Below are positions 52,418-61,447 of a DNA stretch of 64,000 bases, piece by piece. The position numbers and the translations under genes were made by a program. The stretch covers positions 24,517 to 88,516 of the forward strand of contig JAGHZY010000015.1 of the NCBI GenBank assembly GCA_017745175.1, in the 5' to 3' direction. This stretch comes from Sphingopyxis sp. (lineage in GTDB: Bacteria > Pseudomonadota > Alphaproteobacteria > Sphingomonadales > Sphingomonadaceae). How positions within the stretch are numbered: position 1 is the stretch's first letter; each line of letters starts with the position of its first letter. The notes beneath the pieces are model-generated. The model was given only the letters and a program-made list of their open reading frames with translations. It ran no database searches and was not told where the DNA came from.

Positions 52418-52855
52418 ATGACAAAATATCTTCACACGATGATCCGCGTGTCGGATCCCGATGCCACGGTCGATTTCTTCAAGCTGATCGGGCTCGAGGA
52501 AACACGCCGGTTCGACGACGAGAAGGGTCGCTATACGCTGATCTTCCTCGCCGCCCCCGGGCAAGGCAATGTGGCCGAGGTCGAACTGACCTATAACTGG
52601 CCACCCGCCGACGGCAGCCCCGCCGAGGAATATAACGGCGGCCGCAATTTCGGGCATCTCGCGTACCGGGTCGACGACATCTATGCGACGTGCCAGCGGC
52701 TGATGGACGCCGGCGTGACGATCAACCGTCCGCCGCGCGACGGCCATATGGCGTTCGTGCGCTCGCCCGACGGCATTTCGGTCGAGCTGCTGCAGGACGG
52801 CTATCTCGATCCCGCCGAGCCCTGGGCATCGATGCCCAACACCGGCGTCTGGTAG
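52418..52855 (+). CDS. gloA: Lactoylglutathione lyase (glyoxalase I)
   Basis: Isomerises the hemithioacetal of methylglyoxal and glutathione to S-lactoylglutathione. All four expected metal ligands are visible: His6, Glu56, His80 and Glu123. Length is 145 residues, similar to bacterial Ni-type GloA. It lies in the same transcript direction as gloB about 490 bp downstream, with a further VOC gene between, so this is a glyoxalase operon. Confidence 0.92.
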   Translation: MTKYLHTMIRVSDPDATVDFFKLIGLEETRRFDDEKGRYTLIFLAAPGQGNVAEVELTYNWPPADGSPAEEYNGGRNFGHLAYRVDDIYATCQRLMDAGVTINRPPRDGHMAFVRSPDGISVELLQDGYLDPAEPWASMPNTGVW

Positions 52856-52865
52856 GAGCCGCGCG

Positions 52866-53273
52866 ATGCCGGGCCTGTTGATCAATATCGACGTGCCCGA
52901 CCTCGCCGCTGGCGAGCGTTTCTATACCCGTGCGCTGGGGCTGACCGCGGCCCGGCGGTTCTATGACGATATCGTTGAACTGACCGGGTGCGAGGCGCCG
53001 ATCTATCTGATCGCCAAGCCCGCGGGGTCGGCGATCGGCCCCGGCGGCGGCGATTTCCGCCGCTACAACCGGCACTGGACGCCGGTACATCCCGATTTTT
53101 CCGTCGCCGACCTCGACGACGCGGTCCGGCAGGCAGTCGCCGCGGGCGCGGTGCAAGAGGGCGAGACATTGGACCTGCCCTATGGCAGACAGGCGATGTT
53201 CGCCGATCCGTTCGGCAACGGATTCTGCCTGATCGAGTTCAACGCGCAGGGCTATGACGCCCTGCTGGCCTGA
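52866..53273 (+). CDS. VOC-family protein
   Basis: A 135-residue VOC-fold protein between gloA and gloB: INIDVPDLAAGERFYTRALGL at the N terminus (in part) and FADPFGNGFCLIEF at the C terminus. Metal ligands of true glyoxalase I are only partly present (His75 and Glu128 candidates), so a different reaction or binding role is likely. It starts 10 bp after gloA. Confidence 0.85.
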   Translation: MPGLLINIDVPDLAAGERFYTRALGLTAARRFYDDIVELTGCEAPIYLIAKPAGSAIGPGGGDFRRYNRHWTPVHPDFSVADLDDAVRQAVAAGAVQEGETLDLPYGRQAMFADPFGNGFCLIEFNAQGYDALLA

Positions 53274-53341
53274 ACAGGCGGACCAAGGCCCCGGCGCCGC
53301 CGCTCCGTCTTGAAAGGGCGAGACGCCGGAAAGGAGACACA

Positions 53342-54070
53342 ATGGCTGCGCTGGACATCGTCCGTATCCCCGTCCTCAGCGACAATTATGTGTGGCTGGT
53401 CCACGATCCCGAAAGCGGCGCGACGATGGTCGTCGACCCCGCGGTCGCCGAGCCCGTGCTCGAAGCTGTCGCCGCACGCGGCTGGGCGATCACCGATATC
53501 TGGAACACGCACTGGCACCCCGATCACACGGGCGGCAATGCGGCGATCAAGGAAGCGACCGGCTGCAAAATCACCGGCCCTGCGGCCGAATATGCGCGCA
53601 TCCCGACGCTCGACGCGCAGGTGAAGGGCGGCGACCGCGTACAACTCGGTCAGCATGTCGCCGACGTCTGGGACGTGCCCGCGCATACCGCGGGGCATAT
53701 CGCCTATCATTTCTCCAGCGCCGCGGCAATTTTTGTCGGCGACACGATGTTCGCGATGGGCTGCGGCCGGCTGTTCGAAGGCACCGCCGAACAGATGTTC
53801 GCGAACATGCAGAAGCTCGGCACTCTCGACGATGCGACGCGCGTCTATTGCGCGCACGAATATACGCTCTCGAACGCACGCTTTGCGGTGACGGTCGAGC
53901 CCGACAATGCAGCCCTGGCCCAGCGACTCGCCGCGGTCGAGTCCGCGCGCGCCGCTGGCGAAGCCACAGTGCCGACGAGCATCGGCGAGGAGCGCGCAAC
54001 CAACCCCTTTCTCCGCGCGTCGAGCGCGGCCGAACTCGCCCGTATCCGCGCGCTCAAGGATGCGGCATGA
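53342..54070 (+). CDS. gloB: Hydroxyacylglutathione hydrolase (glyoxalase II)
   Basis: Hydrolyses S-lactoylglutathione to lactate and glutathione, finishing methylglyoxal removal. It has a metallo-beta-lactamase fold with the dinuclear metal ligands His57, His59, Asp61, His62 (THWHPDH), His115, Asp134 and His172. The helical C-terminal domain ends with the usual RATNPFLR block. Length is 242 residues. GAAAGGAG precedes the ATG. Confidence 0.95.
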   Translation: MAALDIVRIPVLSDNYVWLVHDPESGATMVVDPAVAEPVLEAVAARGWAITDIWNTHWHPDHTGGNAAIKEATGCKITGPAAEYARIPTLDAQVKGGDRVQLGQHVADVWDVPAHTAGHIAYHFSSAAAIFVGDTMFAMGCGRLFEGTAEQMFANMQKLGTLDDATRVYCAHEYTLSNARFAVTVEPDNAALAQRLAAVESARAAGEATVPTSIGEERATNPFLRASSAAELARIRALKDAA

Positions 54071-54131
54071 TGCCGCTTCAGCGCCCATTCATCCGCCGGG
54101 GCCACAGTGGCCGATCTCAAGGAGCATATTC

Positions 54132-54578
54132 ATGGCGAAGCTGAACCTGATGGCGGCCGCGCTGTTGACCGCGACCGCGCCGCTGGTCGCAAGCTGCGCG
54201 CCCGTCGGCTCGGCCGAAGCGGGCGCCGCTGCGCTGACGCCGAAACAGGCCGAGCGGCTCGACAAGCAGCTCGCGGGGAAGGTTCCGGGCCCGCCCGTCC
54301 GCTGCCTGCCCAATTATCGAAGCAATGATACTATTCGCGTATCCGATAGCATCTTGCTCTATCGTTCCGGCGGCAATCTGGTATACAGGAATGACTTGAA
54401 GAGTAGTTGCCCGGGTCTTGCGCGGGACAGCGACATCATGGTGGTACGCCAGTTCGGGTCGTCGACCTGCGAAGGCGATTTCTTCCACCTGGTCGACCGG
54501 TCGAGCGGAATCCGCGGCCCGACATGTGTTTTTGGCGAATTCGTCCCCTATCGCAAACCGGCGGGGGACAAAGGCTGA
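54132..54578 (+). CDS. DUF6491-like exported lipoprotein
   Basis: A 148-residue exported protein with a lipobox-like VASC (cysteine about residue 22). The mature part (VRCLPNYRSNDTIRVSDSILLYRSGGNLVYRND, SCPGL, STCEGDFFHLVDRSSG; in parts) resembles the DUF6491 pattern: several cysteines and a single-sheet domain. Function is unknown. AAGGAGC precedes the ATG. It follows gloB by 61 bp and converges on the acyl-CoA synthetase gene. Confidence 0.65.
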   Translation: MAKLNLMAAALLTATAPLVASCAPVGSAEAGAAALTPKQAERLDKQLAGKVPGPPVRCLPNYRSNDTIRVSDSILLYRSGGNLVYRNDLKSSCPGLARDSDIMVVRQFGSSTCEGDFFHLVDRSSGIRGPTCVFGEFVPYRKPAGDKG

Positions 54579-54654
54579 GCCAAGGTTCAGTCGCAGGCGG
54601 GGACCGGTTTGCGCCGAGCTCTTCGGGTCGCAACCCCGCCTGCACCTGTAGAGA

Positions 54655-56484
54655 TCAGCCCTTGTAGAGGGCAGCGATCCTGTCTTCATATACCTGTTTC
54701 AGGACATGCCGCCTGATCTTCATCGACGGCGTCATCTGCTCATTCTCGATCGTGAAGGGCTCGTTGGCGAGATCGAACTTGCGCACCTTCTCGATCACCG
54801 ACAGCTGGCCGTTGACGCGGTCGACCGCAGCGCGCAGCGCGGCGCGGAACTTCTCATGCTCGCGCAGCAACTTGATGTCCTTGGGCAGCCCCTCCGCCTC
54901 GGCCCATTCGGTCGCCCATTCGGGGTCGGGGACGAGGATGCCGACGAGGTGCGGGCGCTTGTCGCCATAGACCATCGCCTGCAGGATTTCGGGCTGGAGC
55001 GTCAGCATGCCCTCGACGCGCTGCGGCGAGACGTTATCGCCCTTGTCGTTGACGATCAGGTCCTTCTTGCGGTCGGTGATGACGATGCGACCCTTGTCAT
55101 CGATATGCCCGATATCGCCGGTATGAAGCCACGGCCCGGCCCCGGGATCGGCGGGATCGGAGATCAGCACGCGCTCGGTTTCGGCCTTGTTGCGCCAGTA
55201 ACCCTTCATCACCAGTTCGCCACGCACGCAGATTTCACCGTCGTCGGCGATACGCACCTCGGTATTCATCAGCGGCGGGCCGACCGTGTCCATCTTGATC
55301 CCCGCGCTCGGACGATTGCAGCTGATCACCGGCCCCGCCTCGGTTTGGCCATAGCCTTGCAGCAGAGTCAGCCCGATCGAGTGGAAGAAAACGCCGATTT
55401 CGGGGTTGAGCGGTGCGCCGCCCGACACCAGCGCCTTCATCCGGCCGCCGAAGCGCTTGCCGATCTTGGGCCGGAACAATTTGTCGAGGATGAGGTCGAC
55501 GGGTCGATCGAGGATGCCGATGCGGCGTTCATAATCCTTTTCGCCGATGCGCAGCGCCTGGTTCAGCATCCAGTTGGCGAGCCTGCCCTGCTTCTCGACC
55601 GACTTGATCATCCGCGCGCGGATCACCTCGAACAGGCGCGGCACGACGACCATGATCGTCGGGCGCGTCTCCTCGATATTCGAGACGAGCTTTTCGAGCC
55701 CCTCGCTGTAGTAAATTTGCGCGCCGACCATGATCGGCAGGAACTGGCCGCCCGAATGTTCATAGGCGTGGCTGAGCGGCAGGAACGACAGGAATACCTC
55801 TTCGTCGCCGATGCCGAAGTCGTTAACGAGTACCTCGGCCGCGCCCGCGGCATTGTGGAGGATCGCGCCGTGATGCTGCATCACGCCGCGCGGCGCGCCG
55901 CCGGTACCGCTGGTATAGATGAGGCAGGCGGTATCCTCGCGCTTGACACCGAGGCCGCGCGCCTTCGTCTCTTCGACCCAGGCCTCGCCGCCTTCGACGA
56001 GCGGCGCCCAGTCGTGGATCGACACCTCGCCCTGCTGGCCGACACGAAGGCTCTCCATCGTGATGACGATATGCGCCTCGGACCGCATCACCGCGGGCAT
56101 CAGCGTGCGCGCGAGCTTTGCAGTCGAGACGATCACCGCCTTCGCGCCGCTGTTGTCGAGGATATGCTGATGATCGCGCTCGGTGTTGGTCGTGTAGGTC
56201 GGCACGGTGATGCACCCTGCGGCCATGATGCCAAGGTCGGCGATGCACCATTCGGGGCGATTCTCGCTGACCAGCACCACGCGGTCGCCTTCCTTCAGGC
56301 CCAGCTCGCGCAGATTGTGCGCAAGCGCCGCCACCTGATTGGCGACCTGCCGCCAGCTCAGCGGCTGCCACGCGCGATCGGCCTTGCGCCACAGGAAGGG
56401 ATCTTCGCCGCCGCGCCCCGCACGGTCGAAGAACATCGCGACCAGACTCGGAAAATGGTCGAGATGGGGATTTGCGAGCTTCAT
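54655..56484 (-). CDS. AMP-dependent synthetase/ligase (long-chain acyl-CoA synthetase type)
   Basis: A 609-residue adenylate-forming enzyme that should activate fatty acids to acyl-CoA. Motifs in order: YTSGTGGAPRGVMQHHG (the P-loop, with Gly in place of Thr), QGYGQTEAGPVIS, and LHTGDIGHIDDKGRIVITDRKKD (in part), with the C-terminal MTPSMKIRRHVL lysine. The length and N terminus fit the FadD15-like/long-chain group. It is a minus-strand gene directly downstream of ggt (50 bp). Confidence 0.9.
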   Translation of the reverse strand: MKLANPHLDHFPSLVAMFFDRAGRGGEDPFLWRKADRAWQPLSWRQVANQVAALAHNLRELGLKEGDRVVLVSENRPEWCIADLGIMAAGCITVPTYTTNTERDHQHILDNSGAKAVIVSTAKLARTLMPAVMRSEAHIVITMESLRVGQQGEVSIHDWAPLVEGGEAWVEETKARGLGVKREDTACLIYTSGTGGAPRGVMQHHGAILHNAAGAAEVLVNDFGIGDEEVFLSFLPLSHAYEHSGGQFLPIMVGAQIYYSEGLEKLVSNIEETRPTIMVVVPRLFEVIRARMIKSVEKQGRLANWMLNQALRIGEKDYERRIGILDRPVDLILDKLFRPKIGKRFGGRMKALVSGGAPLNPEIGVFFHSIGLTLLQGYGQTEAGPVISCNRPSAGIKMDTVGPPLMNTEVRIADDGEICVRGELVMKGYWRNKAETERVLISDPADPGAGPWLHTGDIGHIDDKGRIVITDRKKDLIVNDKGDNVSPQRVEGMLTLQPEILQAMVYGDKRPHLVGILVPDPEWATEWAEAEGLPKDIKLLREHEKFRAALRAAVDRVNGQLSVIEKVRKFDLANEPFTIENEQMTPSMKIRRHVLKQVYEDRIAALYKG

Positions 56485-56534
56485 TCTGCCTCTCTCCAGG
56501 GAGATTTCGTTGTTTCTGTTCTGTTATCGTTGAA

Positions 56535-58226
56535 TCAATTCTGCGCCGGCGCGCCGTCGATCGACGAACTGCCGGGCCCGCGCGGGTCGGCAGCCCCGCG
56601 CCAGCCCTCGACGGTGCGCTCGACCGCGTTGAGTTTCGACCCGAGGCTCGTCGCGGTGAAGCTGTAGCCGAAAGGTTTCATCTTCGCGGCGATCGCTTGC
56701 CCCGCTTCGTTATTCTCGATCAGCACGCCGTCGCGCCCGAAGAAGAGGTTGGGAAGCTCCATCGCCTGTTTCGCATCGAGACCCCAGTCGAGCACGCCGA
56801 CAAGCACCTTGGTCACATGCATGATGATGCGCTTGCCGCCCGCCGATCCGACCGCGAGCACGACCTTGCCGTCGGGACCGTAAACGACCGTCGGCGACAT
56901 CGAGGACAAGGGGCGTTTGCCCGCTTCGACGCGGTTCGCGGTCGGCACACCGCCCTCGGTCGGCGCGAGATCGAAGTCGGTGAGTTCATTGTTGAGGAAA
57001 TAGCCGTTCGCCATCAGCTGGCTGCCGAAGATGCTTTCAACGGTCGAGGTCATCGAGACGAGGTTGCCGTCCTTGTCGACGGTGACGAAATGCGTCGTCC
57101 CCTGTTCCTCGACCGGCGGCGCAGCGGCGCGCGGCTTGGCGCCAGGCGGCGTGCCGGGTTCGTAATGGCCTGCGGCGCCGAAGGGTGAGATGAGCTGGCG
57201 GCGCTCGGCGAGATAGGTCTTGTCGAGCAAGCCCTTCACCGGAACGTCGACGAAATCGCCATCGCCGAGATAGGCGGCGCGATCGGCGTAGGCGAGCTGC
57301 ATCGCCTCCGAGAGCAGGTGCCAGCTCATCGGATTGTCCTTGCCCATCGTCTTCATGTCCCAGCCCTCGAGCATGCCGAGGATGCCGAAGACCGTGGTTG
57401 CGCCCGATGAGGGCGGCCCCATGCCGCAAACCTTGTAGATGCGGTATGTGGTGCAGACCGCGGGGCGTTCCTTCGCCTGATAGGTGGCGATATCCTTCAC
57501 CGTAAGCTGCGTCGGATGGCGCGGCGCCTTTGCGACCGCATCGCTGATCGCCTTGGCATTGGCACCCGAATAAAAGGCTTCAGGCCCGCGCGCCGCAATA
57601 TCGCGGAGCAGCTTGGCATAAACCGGGTTCCTGATGCGCGTGCCTACCGGCGCGGGCTTGCCATCGACGTAGTAGATCGCCTTGGGCGCCGGGAATTCCT
57701 TCCACATCGGCTCGAACTGGACGAGCCAGTTGTTGAGCGCGGGGGTGACGATAAAACCCTCTTCGGCGAGCTTGATCGCGGGCTGGAACAGCGCCTTCCA
57801 TTCGAGCTTGCCCCATTTCCTGTGCGCCATTTCCATCAGACGCACATTGCCGGGGACGCCGACCGACAGGCCGCCGGGGATGACGTCCATATAGCCCCGT
57901 GCCTTGCCGTCGGGGCCCAGGAAACGCTCGGGCTTGGCCGCCGCCGGCGCCATTTCGCGGCCGTCGATCGTCGAGATGCTTCCGTCTTTCGCATTGTGGT
58001 GAACCATGAAGCCGCCGCCGCCGATGCCGCTCGACTGCGGTTCGACAAGCGTCAGCACCGCAACCATCGCGATCGCGGCGTCGGCGGCAGTGCCGCCCTC
58101 GTGCAAGATCTCGCGCCCCGCCTCGGTCGCGCGCGGATCGGCGGACGAGGTCACCCCCTGCGCGAGCGCGGGCGCGGACACGGTGACGGAAAGAAGGGCG
58201 GCGAGCGGGAGGAATCTTTTTAGCAT
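56535..58226 (-). CDS. ggt: Gamma-glutamyltranspeptidase
   Basis: A 563-residue periplasmic enzyme that cleaves glutathione and transfers the gamma-glutamyl group. A signal peptide covers about residues 1-23 (ending ALAQG). The autoprocessing/catalytic threonine is Thr377 (EQGTTHFVTVD), splitting the chain into large and small subunits. The small-subunit block RPLSSMSPTVVYG is intact. The start at 58226 (MLKRFLPL) is preferred to a longer frame. It lies downstream of pyrD across a repeat-rich 168-bp gap. Confidence 0.93.
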   Translation of the reverse strand: MLKRFLPLAALLSVTVSAPALAQGVTSSADPRATEAGREILHEGGTAADAAIAMVAVLTLVEPQSSGIGGGGFMVHHNAKDGSISTIDGREMAPAAAKPERFLGPDGKARGYMDVIPGGLSVGVPGNVRLMEMAHRKWGKLEWKALFQPAIKLAEEGFIVTPALNNWLVQFEPMWKEFPAPKAIYYVDGKPAPVGTRIRNPVYAKLLRDIAARGPEAFYSGANAKAISDAVAKAPRHPTQLTVKDIATYQAKERPAVCTTYRIYKVCGMGPPSSGATTVFGILGMLEGWDMKTMGKDNPMSWHLLSEAMQLAYADRAAYLGDGDFVDVPVKGLLDKTYLAERRQLISPFGAAGHYEPGTPPGAKPRAAAPPVEEQGTTHFVTVDKDGNLVSMTSTVESIFGSQLMANGYFLNNELTDFDLAPTEGGVPTANRVEAGKRPLSSMSPTVVYGPDGKVVLAVGSAGGKRIIMHVTKVLVGVLDWGLDAKQAMELPNLFFGRDGVLIENNEAGQAIAAKMKPFGYSFTATSLGSKLNAVERTVEGWRGAADPRGPGSSSIDGAPAQN

Positions 58227-58271
58227 GGGCGCGACATTGGCGCGGGGTTGGGGGTAGTGCAAGCCTTGTTC

Positions 58272-58387
58272 CCCTCCCGCTTGCGGGAGGGGTTAGGGGT
58301 GGGCCAGCAACGGTGCGTCTGCCCACCCCGCTGCGACTAGCAAACAAGTTTGCAAGTCTCGCTACCCCTCCCGCGTGCGGGAGGGGA
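58272..58387. repeat. Four-palindrome mosaic repeat between pyrD and ggt
   Basis: Two copies of CCCCTCCCGC-NN-GCGGGAGGGG (58272-58293 and 58366-58387) enclose GGGGTGGGC/GCCCACCCC (58297-58305 and 58322-58330) and GCAAAC-AA-GTTTGC (58341-58354). This is a bacterial interspersed mosaic type element, of a family common in sphingomonads as far as I recall. Confidence 0.85.
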
Positions 58388-58394
58388 GAGCCGC

Positions 58395-59462
58395 TTATTC
58401 CGCCCCCACCGCGTCGGCGACGCGTGCAAAGCCGTCACGCACCGCGAGCTTTTCAAGACCCTGCGCAACCCGGCCCGCGAGGCCGGGGCCTTCATAGACC
58501 ATCGCCGAATAGATCTGGATCAGGCTGGCTCCGGCGCGGATGCGCTCCCATGCCTGTTCGGCCGACGCAATGCCGCCCGCGGCGACGAGCGGCAGCTTGC
58601 CGCCGCTGGCGCTGTGGAAATCGCGGACGCGTTGCAACGCGAGTTCGGCAAGCGGGGCGCCCGAGAGGCCGCCCGCTTCGGCAGCGTGGCGCGATGCGAG
58701 CGCCGGACGCACGATCGTGGTGTTCGAGACGATGACCGCGGCGAGCCCCTTGTCGAACGCCACCGCAACGATGTCGTCGATATCGGCGGGCTCGAGATCG
58801 GGCGCGACCTTCAGGAACACCGGCTTGGCCGCGCCCGCAGGCTGCGCCGCGGCGACGCCGTCGAGCAGCGCCTCGAGCGCCCCCTTGTCCTGCAAGGCGC
58901 GGAGGCCCGGCGTATTCGGCGAGCTGATATTCACCGTCAGATAATCGGCGAGAGGCGCCATCGCGGCGGTGCCCTTCGCATAGTCGGCGATACGGTCGAC
59001 GCTATCCTTGTTCGCGCCGATGTTGATACCAAGCGGCACTGGCAGGCCATGGCGGCGCAGGCATATAATCCGTTCGGCCGCCTTTTCCTGACCGCCATTG
59101 TTGAAACCCATGCGGTTGATCACCGCCCGATCCTCGACAAGCCGGAACAGGCGCGGGCGCGGGTTGCCCTCCTGCGGCAATGGGGTGAGCGTGCCGACCT
59201 CAACAAAGCCGAAGCCGAAATGCGGCATGACATGCGCGACGCGCGCATCCTTGTCGAAACCGGGCGCAAGGCCGACGGGGTTCGGGAATTTGAGCCCCGC
59301 CAGTTCGGTCGCAAGCACCGGGCTGGTCAGCGCATGCCGCGCGCGCGGCAGCGGCTGGAGCGCGCTGAGCGTCAGGTTATGCGCCGCCTCGCCGTCGGTG
59401 GCGTGGACGATCGGACGAACGAGCGCGTAGGCGCTATCGGTGAGCGAGGCGAAGAGCGACAT
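58395..59462 (-). CDS. pyrD: Dihydroorotate dehydrogenase (quinone), class 2
   Basis: Fourth step of pyrimidine synthesis at the membrane, oxidising dihydroorotate with FMN and passing electrons to quinone. Residues 1-35 form the membrane-associated N-terminal helices. The barrel has GLAPGFDKDA, the catalytic Ser region (NISSPNTPGLR), KVAPDLEPADID and SGGKLPLVAAGGI (in part). Length is 355 residues. The start at 59462 (MSLFASLTDSAY) is chosen by family similarity. It is divergent from the DUF885 gene, with 69 bp between starts. Confidence 0.95.
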   Translation of the reverse strand: MSLFASLTDSAYALVRPIVHATDGEAAHNLTLSALQPLPRARHALTSPVLATELAGLKFPNPVGLAPGFDKDARVAHVMPHFGFGFVEVGTLTPLPQEGNPRPRLFRLVEDRAVINRMGFNNGGQEKAAERIICLRRHGLPVPLGINIGANKDSVDRIADYAKGTAAMAPLADYLTVNISSPNTPGLRALQDKGALEALLDGVAAAQPAGAAKPVFLKVAPDLEPADIDDIVAVAFDKGLAAVIVSNTTIVRPALASRHAAEAGGLSGAPLAELALQRVRDFHSASGGKLPLVAAGGIASAEQAWERIRAGASLIQIYSAMVYEGPGLAGRVAQGLEKLAVRDGFARVADAVGAE

Positions 59463-59531
59463 GGCCCGCCATTGCGCCGGGCCGGAGCCTATGGCAAGCC
59501 CCCGGCGCATCGGAAAAACCGGGAGAAAGTC

Positions 59532-61352
59532 GTGTCGCACCTTCGGATCCTCGCTCGCCTGTCAACCGGCCTCGCCCTGCTCGTCGTCGCAGGCTGCGCC
59601 CCGGCCGCCGTGCAGGAAACGCCTGCCACTGTCGCATCGGCGCCTGCGCCCGAAGCTGCTCCCGCCGGGGCGAACCTTGCGCAATTCTTCGAAAATTATG
59701 ATGCGGCGCAGCTGTCGCTCAGCCCACAGAGCAAGGCCTATCGCGGCATTCGCGACGCCGACTATGGCAAATGGAACGACGTGAGCGACGAGGCGGCGGT
59801 CGCAAACCACAAGCTGCAGCAGGCTACGGCAGAAGCGATGCGCGGCAGCTTCGATCCGAAGGCGATGTCGGCTGACGATGCGCTGTCGTTCGAGCTGTTC
59901 AACGCGCAGGCGGCGCGCGCCGATCGGCTGTTTCCGTTCCGCAATCATGGCTATGTCTTCGACCAGATGAATGGCGCGCAGAGCCAGCTGCCCGCCTTTC
60001 TGATCAATATTCACCGCGTCGCCAACACGACCGAAGCCGAAGCCTATGTCGAACGCATCCGCGGCCTCGGCCCCGTTCTCGACGCGCTGTCGGCGCAGTC
60101 GGCCGAGCGCGCAAGGAACGGAATCCAGCCACCGAAGTGGGTCTATGCCTATCTGATTTCCGACATCGGCAATCTGCAGAAGCCCGACAATGCCATCGTC
60201 GACGATATCTCCGCAAAAGTCGGCAAGCTCGACATCGATGCCGCCGAAAAGGCACGGCTGATTGCGTCGGCCAAGGCGGCATGGGCCGAAAGCGCGGCCC
60301 CCGCCTATGGCCGGCTGCTGACCGAAATGAAGCGCCAGCAGGCGAGCGCGCCGACGCAGGACGGCGTGTGGCGCCTGCCTGACGGCAAGGCCTATTATGA
60401 GGCTTTGCTTGCCAATTACACGACAACCGACATGACCGCCGCGCAGATTCACGGCCTCGGCCTTGCCGAAGTCGCGCGCATCCACGGCGAGATGAAAGCG
60501 ATCATGACGAAGGTCGGCTTCAAGGGCACGCTGCAGCAATTCTTCGCGCATCTGCGCACGAGCCCGCAATATTATTACACCACCCGCGAGGCTTATCTGG
60601 CCGACGTTGACGCCAGGGTGAAGGCGATGGAGGCGCGGCTGCCTGCCTTCTTCAACACGCTGCCCAAGGCGCATCTGCAGGTGAAGGCGGTCGAGGCGTT
60701 CCGCGAGAAATCGGCAGGCAAGGCCTTTTACCAGTCGCCCTCGCCCGACGGATCGCGCCCCGGCACCTATTATGTGAACCTCTATGACCTGCGCGACATG
60801 TCGAAGATCGAACTCGAGGCGCTCGCCTATCATGAAGGCGTTCCGGGCCATCATCTGCAGCGCGCAGTGCAGACCGAGCTGACCGGCCTGCCGCCCTTCC
60901 GCCGCTTCGGCGGCTTCACCGCCTATACCGAGGGCTGGGGCCTCTACACCGAGGAACTTGCGAAGGACATGGGTTTCTACACCGATCCCTACAGCGACTT
61001 CGGGCGCCTCGGCATGGAGCTGTGGCGTGCGTGCCGCCTTGTCGTCGACACCGGCATCCACGACAAGCGCTGGAGCCGCGAGCAGGCGATCAAATATCTG
61101 AAGGACAATACCCCAAACCCCGACGGCGACATCGAGAAAGCGATCGAACGCTATATCGTCTACCCCGGGCAGGCGACCGCCTATCTGATCGGCAAGCTCA
61201 AGATCATGGAATTGCGCGGTCGGGCGCAAACGGCGCTCGGCGAAAAGTTCGATTTCCGTACCTTCCACGACGTCGTGCTGCAGTCGGGGCCGGTGCCGCT
61301 CGACGTACTCGAACGGCGCGTCGATGCGTGGATCGCCGCGCAGAAGGGTTAA
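59532..61352 (+). CDS. DUF885 family metallopeptidase-like lipoprotein
   Basis: A 606-residue exported protein. The signal peptide ends in lipobox VAGC, lipidated cysteine at residue 22. The family marker HEGVPGHHLQ (H434, E435, H440/H441) is a zinc-site motif of DUF885 enzymes, which include some characterised carboxypeptidase-like enzymes. The target is unknown. The GTG start at 59532 has GGGAGAAAG directly upstream. It is followed by the AraC regulator gene after 95 bp. Confidence 0.87.
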   Translation: MSHLRILARLSTGLALLVVAGCAPAAVQETPATVASAPAPEAAPAGANLAQFFENYDAAQLSLSPQSKAYRGIRDADYGKWNDVSDEAAVANHKLQQATAEAMRGSFDPKAMSADDALSFELFNAQAARADRLFPFRNHGYVFDQMNGAQSQLPAFLINIHRVANTTEAEAYVERIRGLGPVLDALSAQSAERARNGIQPPKWVYAYLISDIGNLQKPDNAIVDDISAKVGKLDIDAAEKARLIASAKAAWAESAAPAYGRLLTEMKRQQASAPTQDGVWRLPDGKAYYEALLANYTTTDMTAAQIHGLGLAEVARIHGEMKAIMTKVGFKGTLQQFFAHLRTSPQYYYTTREAYLADVDARVKAMEARLPAFFNTLPKAHLQVKAVEAFREKSAGKAFYQSPSPDGSRPGTYYVNLYDLRDMSKIELEALAYHEGVPGHHLQRAVQTELTGLPPFRRFGGFTAYTEGWGLYTEELAKDMGFYTDPYSDFGRLGMELWRACRLVVDTGIHDKRWSREQAIKYLKDNTPNPDGDIEKAIERYIVYPGQATAYLIGKLKIMELRGRAQTALGEKFDFRTFHDVVLQSGPVPLDVLERRVDAWIAAQKG

Positions 61353-61447
61353 GCAGGTTGACGATTCCGGCTTGACGCGCGCCGATGAAAGGCAAATGAC
61401 GGTTTGCATAAGAAGGCAGCCGCAAAAGGCTGTCGGGGTCTGGGTCC

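Noticed and set aside
58350..59531. N-terminal extension of the DUF885 frame through pyrD
   Set aside because: The frame is only open by chance; the GTG at 59532 has a good ribosome site and is followed by a lipoprotein signal peptide.
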